From: Methanolobus sp. UBA474
GTDB taxonomy: Archaea > Halobacteriota > Methanosarcinia > Methanosarcinales > Methanosarcinaceae
Assembly (NCBI GenBank): GCA_002501695.1
Contig: DANZ01000135.1
Coordinates: 19,022-27,887, forward strand
DNA: 8,866 nucleotides
Reading direction: 5' to 3'
Shown piece after piece: positions 1-5,424 of this stretch. The position numbers and the translations under genes were made by a program. The stretch's first letter is position 1. Every line of letters begins with the position of its first letter. The notes under the pieces were generated by a model. It did no database searches, was not told the DNA's origin, and was given only the letters and a program-made list of their open reading frames with translations.

Positions 1-818
1 GCATGTTGAACAAAGGCATTGGTAGATATGAAGAAGTTCTGCTGTATCTTTTGTAATGTACGTATATACCTTATCGGGGCTATCAGGTACCCGAGCCTCC
101 ACCCCGTCATAGCGTACAATTTGGAGAATCCGTTAAGCACGAACGCATTATCTGTGAACTCAAGGATCGTGTGGTCCTCATTTTCGTAAACAAGCCCCTG
201 GTATATCTCATCGGATATTATGGGCACATCCCCCGCGACATTTGCCAGGTCTCTGAGTATCCCTGGAGGCATGATCTGGCCGGTAGGGTTGGAGGGAGAG
301 TTGATAAGTATTGCTTTTGTCCTCTTGCTGATCCTCACGGCAACCTGTTCTGGCTGCAGCATAAAGCCGCTTCCCTTGTCAGTATAGATAAAATCAGAAA
401 CTCCTCCTACCGCCCTCACGAAATTAGGATAGCATGCATAATGCGGGTTTGACATTATCACTTCATCGCCAGGATCGATCAGTGCAATGAACAGCAAAAG
501 CATTGCAGGGCTGGTTCCGGAAGTTACTATCACCTGTTCCGGATCGATCGCCACGCCAAAACGGTGCCTATAGTTCTCAACGATAGCCTCCCGGAGTTCC
601 GGAATACCCTGGCTGTGAGTGTACTTCGTGTTGCCTGAGCTCATCGCTAAAACGGCAGCCTCGCAAATATGGGAAGCTGTATGGAAGTCAGGTTCTCCTA
701 TCTCCAGATGGATTATGTGCCTGCCCTCTCTCTCTAGCTCCTGTGCTCTTTCGAGCACTTCCATCACGTGAAAAGGCGGCATTTTTGCCACTCTGTCGGA
801 TAAGCTGATATTCATCAT
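1..818 (-). CDS. PLP-dependent class I/II aminotransferase, N-terminal part (gene runs off the left edge)
   Basis: The minus-strand frame from ATG at 818-816 is open to the window edge and gives 272 codons. It has the landmarks of fold-type I aminotransferases in order: GEPDF at 41-45, a TKYT..G..ELR stretch at 64-76, SPSNPTG at 174-180, SDEIY at 202-206, and FSKLYAMTGWRLGY at 231-244, where K233 is the expected Schiff-base lysine for pyridoxal phosphate. Family members are cytosolic, about 380 residues long, and move amino groups between amino acids and 2-oxo acids; aspartate or aromatic aminotransferases of archaea are the nearest match I recognise. About 110 C-terminal residues lie outside the window, so substrate cannot be assigned. 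A second ATG follows directly at 815, and the ribosome site is weak (AGGA a few bases upstream), so the exact start is uncertain by one codon. It lies downstream of the helix-repeat gene but a terminator separates them, so it probably has its own promoter. Confidence 0.93.
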   Translation of the reverse strand, partial: MMNISLSDRVAKMPPFHVMEVLERAQELEREGRHIIHLEIGEPDFHTASHICEAAVLAMSSGNTKYTHSQGIPELREAIVENYRHRFGVAIDPEQVIVTSGTSPAMLLLFIALIDPGDEVIMSNPHYACYPNFVRAVGGVSDFIYTDKGSGFMLQPEQVAVRISKRTKAILINSPSNPTGQIMPPGILRDLANVAGDVPIISDEIYQGLVYENEDHTILEFTDNAFVLNGFSKLYAMTGWRLGYLIAPIRYIRTLQKIQQNFFISTNAFVQH

Positions 819-900
819 AATCGGTCCTGCATGATACGTATGCTCAGGAAAGTGTGGATGAATAAAAAAGTTCCTATTCGGGTCTCAGAACTAACCGGTA

Positions 901-936
901 AAGATTAAATAAAAACCCGGCTGCGATCAGCCGGGT
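901..936 (-). terminator. Intrinsic-type terminator after the helix-repeat membrane gene
   Basis: Read on the minus strand, a perfect 9-bp stem ACCCGGCTG/CAGCCGGGT with a 4-base loop (positions 936-915) is followed at once by TTTTTATTTAATC. It lies about 48 bases past the stop codon of the gene at 984-1907 and before the aminotransferase. GC stem plus U-tract in this orientation fits termination of that gene only. Archaea mainly need the U-tract, so the stem could also act as a 3' end stabiliser. Confidence 0.75.
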
Positions 937-983
937 CCGGGAATTGGGGCAATGCTGCGATTTGTTATCTCCTATAATTATCT

Positions 984-1907
984 CTACTGTTTCTTCTCCC
1001 TGGCGTAAGCCACAATTGCATCCTTTATTCCCCATTTGAATGCTATCACGATAGCAATTCCCCATGCGAGCGGGTTGAGGAGTATATAGAATATGCTTGT
1101 GTCTATGAGCATTGCATCAAGGGCAAGCAAGATCACTACCAACGCAAGGAAACCCCGAAGAGCAGGAACCCATATGTCACTGCCTTCTACGTTCATGTTC
1201 TTCATGAAACTGCCAATGTAATCACCGAACAGGTCTATGGCAAGAAGGCCTATGACCAGTATAAGGATACCGGCAAACAGGTTTGGCAGATATGCTATCA
1301 TGGCTGCGACGATGCCTGCGATGAGTGCCAGGTTCAGGATGTCCAGTGCAGCCATTATGAATATCAGATAACCAAAGATCTTCACAATGCCGGCTATAAG
1401 CCCTGAAAATGTCATTCCGCTGGTTCTCATCCCGCTGCCAATGGACGTTCTTTCCAGGCGCTCGTCAATGCCTGTTGCAATCAATACATTCTTTACAAGG
1501 CCTGCCAGGAAATCAACAAGAAGCAAACCTATTATCAGTACTACCAATGCTGAAAGTATCAATGGGATATATAGGATTATACTTGTGATGAAGGCTGCTA
1601 CAACCTGTATCTGCAAGAGGTCTATAATAATGACTGCAAATATCAGATAAACGAACCATCTTATGGCTGCGTCGAATAGTTGCACAACAGTGAATTCCGT
1701 TCTCTCTATCATCCTTCCAATGGATGTCCTGTTTATAAGGTCATCCAGCCCGACCTTATCAAGGATCGCAGCTCCTATTTTACCCAGGGCTCTTCCTGCT
1801 ATCCAGCCTATTATTATGAGCAGTATCACTGCGATCAGGACCGGGATAAAATCTATTATCGCATCTATCATGCCGTATATACTGTCCATTATAGTCGTTT
1901 CCACCAT
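984..1907 (-). CDS. Membrane protein of three conserved-TM-helix repeats (CmpX/MscS-associated TM_helix type)
   Basis: This is a 307-residue, strongly hydrophobic protein. A unit recurs with its proline at P22, P115 and P208, exactly 93 residues apart; each is followed by a long helix ending near an IG(L/W) and a small loop. Between units lie short amphipathic loops with related phrases (RTSIGRM at 60-66, RTSIGSGM at 153-160). This is the pattern of the conserved TM helix family (Pfam TM_helix), found in CmpX-like and MscS-associated proteins. The soluble beta domain of MscS channels is not visible, so it need not be a channel itself; an osmotic or envelope-stress role is only inferred. The start ATG at 1907 has an excellent Shine-Dalgarno (AAGGAGG, 1919-1925). 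It is divergent from the gene at 2109 and ends at a clear terminator. The naming is fairly sure; the function is not. Confidence 0.85.
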   Translation of the reverse strand: MVETTIMDSIYGMIDAIIDFIPVLIAVILLIIIGWIAGRALGKIGAAILDKVGLDDLINRTSIGRMIERTEFTVVQLFDAAIRWFVYLIFAVIIIDLLQIQVVAAFITSIILYIPLILSALVVLIIGLLLVDFLAGLVKNVLIATGIDERLERTSIGSGMRTSGMTFSGLIAGIVKIFGYLIFIMAALDILNLALIAGIVAAMIAYLPNLFAGILILVIGLLAIDLFGDYIGSFMKNMNVEGSDIWVPALRGFLALVVILLALDAMLIDTSIFYILLNPLAWGIAIVIAFKWGIKDAIVAYAREKKQ

Positions 1908-1918
1908 ATTACCTACTA

Positions 1919-1925
1919 CCTCCTT
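1919..1925 (-). promoter_or_regulatory. Ribosome binding site AAGGAGG of the helix-repeat gene
   Basis: On the minus strand AAGGAGGT lies about 10 bases before ATG 1907. It fixes that start over the in-frame ATG at codon 7. Confidence 0.8.
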
Positions 1926-1935
1926 TTAAAAGCAT

Positions 1936-2029
1936 TTTTAAATATGCTAATTAAGTTCCCGAACAAAAGTGCTTTAAAATACAGCACACCCAATATACAT
2001 ATCAAATTTTGTTATCACTATTATTTAAA
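1936..2029 (-). promoter_or_regulatory. Candidate TATA elements for the helix-repeat gene
   Basis: The divergent intergenic region is AT-rich. Read on the minus strand it contains TTTAAATA at 2029-2022, a good archaeal TATA match, and a second run ATATTTAAAAA near 1945-1935. The farther one would leave a leader of roughly 90 bases that includes the strong ribosome site; the nearer one would leave almost no leader and would not fit that site. The choice is an inference from spacing only. Confidence 0.35.
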
Positions 2030-2079
2030 CTTACGGTTTAGCCTTCTTTATTGAAAATATGTGCTTCGAGGTTAACTAC

Positions 2080-2087
2080 TTAAAAAA
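2080..2087 (+). promoter_or_regulatory. Candidate TATA box for the gene at 2109, possibly leaderless
   Basis: TTAAAAAA at 2080-2087 is centred about 25 bases before ATG 2109, the usual TATA-to-transcription-start distance in archaea. No Shine-Dalgarno precedes the ATG. Together these fit a leaderless transcript, but no start site has been mapped. Confidence 0.35.
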
Positions 2088-2108
2088 CCGGGCCTATATG
2101 AGTAATAT

Positions 2109-3029
2109 ATGGTTCCTTCTCTCATGGAACTGATAGACTCGAGGATGCATCTCCTGAGATCTTTACCGGTGATCAGGGGATACTATCTTGTCCTGGGCGG
2201 CGGGAAGGTCGGCAGCAGTTTCCTCAGATATGCAAAAAAAGCGCGCTTCCCTCTTGTGCTCATCATTGACAACGATGCTCGGGCAATGGCCTCATTGAGT
2301 GCAGAGGTGATGAATAACAGGGAACAGGTTGTTGATGCTATCAGATCCCTCGCCGCCCTGCAGGAGAATAATACCTCCGTGCATCCCTCCTCACATGAAG
2401 CCGGTACCGGAGCATCTGCCAGACCATGCATTTATTTCCACAGAATGGATGTGCATGATATCTTCTCGATGCTGGTTCACGGGTTGCCTGAATTTATTAT
2501 ACCTGCCGTGCCTTCACATGCTGCCGCTGACCTGTTGGCCGCTGCCCTGGATTTCGGGCAAGGCAGTCTCGTGCGTAAGCTTTCTGTCAATGGGAATGAT
2601 GAGGAGATGATGGCCTTCTTCGAAAGCCTTGTCTCCGCTTTCCCACAAGGCATTATTGCAGGAAGCTATCCTGAGCATGGCACTATATTCTTCTCCTACG
2701 CGCAGCCAGGCGAGATATGTCCGGACAATTGTCCCGGCCCGGAGAACTATTGCAGCACTTTTTCGAGGATAAAGCCCCGTACCATCACAAGCTACGTCCG
2801 CGAGGCGGCTTTGGTCTATCCCGGCCACGTCTTTGAGAGCTACCAGATGAAGCCTGGTATCGGAGGCGTCAGGGGTGTCGACCTGAGGGAAAATATCGTC
2901 TCTGCCATGGGGCGGGTCCGCGCCCTGAAACAAAGCTCACAGGAGCATCCGGGGCTTAAGGAAAGATCCTTTTTCATTGCTACCACCTGTAATTGTCATG
3001 GTATCATGACTCTCTTATATGTTGTCTGA
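2109..3029 (+). CDS. Unrecognised protein with Rossmann-like N-terminus and two cysteine clusters
   Basis: A 306-residue, apparently cytosolic protein with no signal or membrane segment. Residues 25-41 (YYLVLGGGKVGSSFLRY) form a beta-strand, glycine-rich turn (G30, G31, G32, G35) and helix, and residues 49-56 (LVLIIDND) give a second strand with acidic residues: the signature of a dinucleotide-binding Rossmann fold. The second half carries C204-x3-C208-x6-C215 followed by KPRTITSYVREA, and the C-terminus has C294-x-C296-x-H298. These could bind a metal or an iron-sulfur cluster; that is inference. Residues 82-104 look like a flexible linker. I do not recognise the family and give no function; a redox or NAD(P)-linked role is the simplest reading. 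No ribosome site precedes ATG 2109, but the TATA spacing fits a leaderless start. It stands alone, divergent from the helix-repeat gene. Confidence 0.8.
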   Translation: MVPSLMELIDSRMHLLRSLPVIRGYYLVLGGGKVGSSFLRYAKKARFPLVLIIDNDARAMASLSAEVMNNREQVVDAIRSLAALQENNTSVHPSSHEAGTGASARPCIYFHRMDVHDIFSMLVHGLPEFIIPAVPSHAAADLLAAALDFGQGSLVRKLSVNGNDEEMMAFFESLVSAFPQGIIAGSYPEHGTIFFSYAQPGEICPDNCPGPENYCSTFSRIKPRTITSYVREAALVYPGHVFESYQMKPGIGGVRGVDLRENIVSAMGRVRALKQSSQEHPGLKERSFFIATTCNCHGIMTLLYVV

Positions 3030-3132
3030 CGTTTGTCACAAAAAGGATTAATGTAGAAAAGACTGGCCGGATGAAAGTATATGGTGGTTGGTTGGATCTG
3101 GTGGTACGATATGAACCCGGCCTAATTTCTAA

Positions 3133-3150
3133 TTATATTAATTAATATAA
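3133..3150. repeat. Perfect 18-bp AT-only palindrome
   Basis: TTATATTAATTAATATAA reads the same on both strands. It sits in a very AT-rich block (about 3122-3165) between the end of the cysteine-cluster gene and the decayed frame at 3181. It may be a promoter or operator core or simply low-complexity DNA. Confidence 0.5.
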
Positions 3151-3180
3151 AAATATATCGATTTGATTCTGTAAGTTTAT

Positions 3181-3463
3181 CGCCTCTCAGAACACCTTAA
3201 GTTCTCCAATCCGCGTAAAGTGAAAGCAATATCCTGCCTGAAGGCTTAGGATTATAGTAAAAAGTCTCCGCAGGGTGATCGAACTCGCTTGCAGTACGTG
3301 CGTGCATTGATCCGGGCATTACAGGCACATAATACTATCCTGAAGGGCACTGAGTTAGGCGACATAAAAAGGCGTTAAGACGATTTGAGCACCAAAGCAT
3401 GACACTGCGGCACTTGAAAATGATTATCCCGACCTGAAGGATAAGGGCGGGAGGGAAGGGTAA
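3181..3463 (+). pseudogene. Possible decayed small gene
   Basis: Within a 514-base stretch lacking an intact gene (3030-3543), the plus frame starting at 3181 reads protein-like sequence up to TAA 3376-3378, broken by one TAG at 3247-3249. The stretch after the TAG includes RTRLQYVRALIRALQAHN and then LKGTELGDIKRR, which look like amphipathic helices. Reading on, DDLSTKA follows in the same frame after the TAA, and a shifted frame from 3389 gives a charged end with DTAALENDYPDLKDKG before TAA 3461-3463. The simplest account is a gene of about 90 codons with stops and one frameshift. No homologue is recognised and no start codon stands out, so this could still be chance. TAG can encode pyrrolysine in some methanogens, but the TAA and the shift argue against a working gene. 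Confidence 0.3.
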
Positions 3464-3476
3464 TATTCCCTTCTAC
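3455..3476. other. Hairpin GAAGGG/CCCTTC at the end of the decayed frame
   Basis: A stem GAAGGG with CCCTTC encloses the loop TAATATT. It overlaps the stop of the decayed frame at 3461-3463. No clear T-run follows on either side, so I do not call it a terminator. Confidence 0.3.
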
Positions 3477-3543
3477 TCAATTTGAGAAAGCACCACGCGA
3501 TCCAATTTTCTCCCTCCAGTGATCCACTTAAGAGCGCAGCGCT

Positions 3544-3942
3544 TCAATCGGTCCCGAAGGCTTCCCTGGTTCCCGGAAGCATGATATAGAGAAGGATAAG
3601 CGCGTTCAGTATCACTGAGATGTTGATGTCGTACCATGATCCACCTGTGATCAGTATAATGAAATCAAAGCTCAGGTTCATAACCGTAATGAAAAGCAGG
3701 AACGTCCATGCCTGGGGATCGACCTGCCAGAGCATTTTTGTTACCCAGAACCAGATGTAAGCCAGCAGGCCATAGAGCAGTGCATACCATATACTGAATA
3801 TGCGGACGTCTAAGATGTCTACAGGCCCTATAAAGGGTAAAAAACCCAAAAACCTGAGAGTTATAATTGCATTGATTACACAAAGGATCCCGGCAAAAAT
3901 AGCCAGGACCGTTACACCTATCGGTCTTTCTTCCATGTACAT
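3544..3942 (-). CDS. Small four-helix membrane protein of unknown function
   Basis: A 132-residue protein with four predicted membrane helices (about residues 9-30, 50-70, 79-98 and 107-122) and short loops. The N-terminus MEERPIGVTVLAIFAGIL resembles many small archaeal integral membrane proteins, but I cannot name a family. The frame extends to a TTG at 3957; I prefer ATG 3942 because GAAAGGAAG lies about 6 bases upstream, while ATG 3936 is a possible alternative. The gene follows the LEA14-like lipoprotein on the same strand with about 94 bases between, so co-transcription is possible. No catalytic motif is visible. Confidence 0.75.
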   Translation of the reverse strand: MYMEERPIGVTVLAIFAGILCVINAIITLRFLGFLPFIGPVDILDVRIFSIWYALLYGLLAYIWFWVTKMLWQVDPQAWTFLLFITVMNLSFDFIILITGGSWYDINISVILNALILLYIMLPGTREAFGTD

Positions 3943-4036
3943 TACACTTCCTTTCAATTAAGCACAGTGAACGAGATTACGGGCCGGGTCCACGCGGAAT
4001 CAGGCACCAGCCAAGGTTTTAATAAGTACCCTCACT

Positions 4037-4612
4037 TTAGGATGTGTTTGTTGATACGGAAATATTCTCATCTTCGGATGTATTGGGTAATTCCGAAGTA
4101 TTCTCAGCTTCTGAGATGTTTCCGGATTCTGAAGTATTTTCGCTACCTGGGATATTCCCGGAGAATGGCTGTTCGATAGCTCCCAGCGGGGTATCAATAT
4201 AAGCTATTCCTTCAATACTCCATACGATCCTTCTCTCTGTCAGAGCGCTGACAATCGTCGAAGGTATTGAGGCTGCTTGTGTGATGAAGTCCGTCGATGT
4301 CCTTCTTCCTTCCTGAGGAGGTATCTCTACAGGTTCCTCAAAGGTTCCGTTTCCGACGAATACTTCGTTCGCATAAATGCTATAGTTCATTCTGTCAAGT
4401 CTGGCAGTGACGTTATTGGGATTGTATATATCCATAGTGATATTCAGATCGATCACTTCAGAGCTGACTTCATTTACTTCAATGTCCCTTACTGTGATCT
4501 CTGTATCCTGTAAGGCTTCGACCTGCTCTTCCCGTGTTTCACACCCCATGCCTGCAATACTTACCAGCAGAAGAAGGATAACTACTCCCCGATGTATGAA
4601 AATCTTCTTCAA
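4037..4612 (-). CDS. LEA14-like lipoprotein with a sequon-repeat tail
   Basis: A 191-residue exported protein. Residues 1-23 form a signal peptide (KK, a run of V/I/L, then AGMG) before C24, a likely lipid-attachment cysteine, although the usual leucine at -3 is absent. Residues about 36-150 match the LEA14/WHy (LEA_2) beta-sandwich: IYNPNN at 62-67 followed by a Y.IY.NE stretch, and IEGIAYIDTPLGAIEQPF at 133-150, the typical final strand. Bacterial and archaeal members are associated with desiccation or envelope stress; the ligand is unknown. From N153 to the end the chain is built of six-residue units with asparagine at 153, 159, 165, 171, 177, 183 and 189; six of these are N-x-S/T sequons. 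Four more sequons (N57, N67, N76, N88) lie in the domain. The start is TTG 4612, supported by AAGGAG 9 bases upstream. The small membrane gene follows on the same strand. Confidence 0.85.
   Translation of the reverse strand: MKKIFIHRGVVILLLLVSIAGMGCETREEQVEALQDTEITVRDIEVNEVSSEVIDLNITMDIYNPNNVTARLDRMNYSIYANEVFVGNGTFEEPVEIPPQEGRRTSTDFITQAASIPSTIVSALTERRIVWSIEGIAYIDTPLGAIEQPFSGNIPGSENTSESGNISEAENTSELPNTSEDENISVSTNTS
4040..4156 (-). repeat. 18-bp coding tandem repeats (six-residue sequon units)
   Basis: About six and a half 18-bp units at the 3' end of the lipoprotein gene encode N-(T/I)-S-E-x-x with exact six-residue spacing; the first unit is NIPGSE, which is not a sequon. The DNA units have diverged (AATACTTC.GAA, AACATCTCAGAA, AATACATCCGAA), so the protein pattern is better kept than the DNA, which suggests selection on the repeated asparagine sites. 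Confidence 0.85.
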
Positions 4613-4620
4613 TTAGAAAA

Positions 4621-4627
4621 ACTCCTT
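4621..4627 (-). promoter_or_regulatory. Ribosome binding site that selects a TTG start
   Basis: AAGGAGT on the minus strand precedes TTG 4612-4610 by about 9 bases. No ATG or GTG lies in frame near the signal peptide start, so the lipoprotein most likely begins at TTG. Confidence 0.65.
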
Positions 4628-4731
4628 GTATCAATTTCAAACCTTTATTAAAGATAAGTAGATAGCCTTAAAAAATGGTAGGAAATTTTAATCCAATTTC
4701 TCTTCCAAATCTTCTTTCAATGTCAAATCCT

Positions 4732-4757
4732 TTGTCTGCTATGCATTAGGCAGACAA
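4732..4757. repeat. Perfect 8-bp inverted repeat (hairpin)
   Basis: TTGTCTGC at 4732-4739 and GCAGACAA at 4750-4757 pair perfectly around a 10-base loop. It lies about 120 bases upstream of the lipoprotein start and just past the apparent end of the intron-like RNA. No T-run follows on either strand, so it is not a plain terminator; an operator, leader hairpin or element boundary are possible. Confidence 0.55.
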
Positions 4758-4774
4758 TGTCATCTACAAAATAG

Positions 4775-5045
4775 TTTGGAGCATATCAGGCTTACAGGTT
4801 TAAGTATGGTGGATGGATACTGGTACTTTAGGTGCCGTCCTTACGCCAGGAATGCAATGTTTGTTCGATATGGCATTGCTCTGGTTATCACACCCATGTT
4901 CCTTGCCTTTGGCCCAAGCGTATCGCCGTATTTCGCTTGCCGGTCACAACGACGCCTTTACGGATCTATCAACCGACGATTCACTTAAGTTTACCAATGC
5001 CATTTTTTCCCGGCAGTTAGCTGATTAAGGTACGGTTCGCCACAC
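4775..5045 (-). mobile_element. Probable 5' fragment of a group II intron (structured RNA, domain I)
   Basis: No coding frame is convincing here. On the minus strand the segment begins GTGTGGCGAACCG at 5045, matching the GUGYG start of group II introns, and then shows nested pairing expected of a folded RNA. AACCG pairs with CGGTT (5037-5033 with 4975-4971), CTTAA with TTAAG (5029-5025 with 4988-4984), and GCTAA(C)TGCC with GGCATTGGT (5021-4993). GGCAAGCG pairs with CGCTTGGGCC (4941-4911), and GCAATG with CATTGC (4879-4854). The GACCGGCAAGCGAAATACG and GGAACATGGG phrases resemble domain I of bacterial and archaeal group II introns from memory. There is no reverse transcriptase and no GAAA-capped domain V on this strand before the lipoprotein gene, so the element would be a truncated, inactive relic. 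The 3' limit is a guess. The alternative is another structured RNA; the intron identity rests on recall. Confidence 0.5.
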
Positions 5046-5424
5046 TCAGTGCTTCTCTACTTTTACCTCCTTTTTGCTCCTACTATTATTGATATACCTA
5101 AAACACTACTTCACTAATCAAATTCCTAATTTTCTCCTCGGTTTCATTTCCCGATTAAGAAGATACTTTTGTTCTTTTTGACAGGAAGAGCAGACGACGT
5201 AAACCTCTCATTTTGGTTTATGATGCAGGGAGATGTCACACAGCGCACTTGACATTATTCCCAATGAGAATCTGTAACTGTGTGCCGCAAAGCCTAAAAT
5301 CAAAGGATACAAACAAAACTGTGGGAATTTGGATTTAGTTTTTAATTTCCGATCACTTGAAAAGACGTTTTCCGGGCTTCAAGCTCTAGCTCCAGTGAAG
5401 GTTCTGGCAAGAGGGATTAGATAT
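5046..5424. other. Intergenic region between the intron-like relic and the transporter gene
   Basis: No intact gene. On the minus strand AAGGAGGT (5072-5065) is a full Shine-Dalgarno without a usable start after it: the intron-like segment begins 19 bases later. This suggests an interrupted or lost gene start. Near the transporter, CACACAG (5237-5243) and CTGTGTG (5278-5284) form a 7-bp inverted repeat around a second dyad, ATTC (5257-5260) with GAAT (5268-5271). The plus frame is open from TTG 5329 into the transporter, but those 32 extra residues are not membrane-like and are taken as leader. Confidence 0.5.
5237..5284. promoter_or_regulatory. Nested dyads upstream of the transporter gene
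   Basis: The outer arms CACACAG/CTGTGTG enclose ATTC..GAAT, and the two centres lie within about 4 bases of each other. The position, about 140-190 bases before ATG 5425, would suit a regulator site or leader hairpin for an efflux gene. No regulator gene is present in the window. Confidence 0.25.

Noticed and set aside
1680..2054. 124-codon plus-strand frame
   Set aside because: Antisense to the helix-repeat gene and its upstream region; no family features.
3247..3249. TAG read as pyrrolysine
   Set aside because: The same frame ends at TAA soon after and seems to continue in another frame, so decay is simpler.
3533..3543. AGCGCAGCGCT as a hairpin terminator of the four-helix gene
   Set aside because: A one-base loop cannot form and no T-run follows.
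4776..5028. Overlapping plus-strand frames of 60-70 codons
   Set aside because: Three overlapping frames in one place with no recognisable protein; the minus-strand RNA stems explain the region better.
5012..5060. GGTACGGTTCG on the plus strand as the 3' half of a group II intron domain V
   Set aside because: The matching 5' half and GAAA tetraloop are absent; the minus-strand reading, with a GTGTG start and nested stems, fits better.
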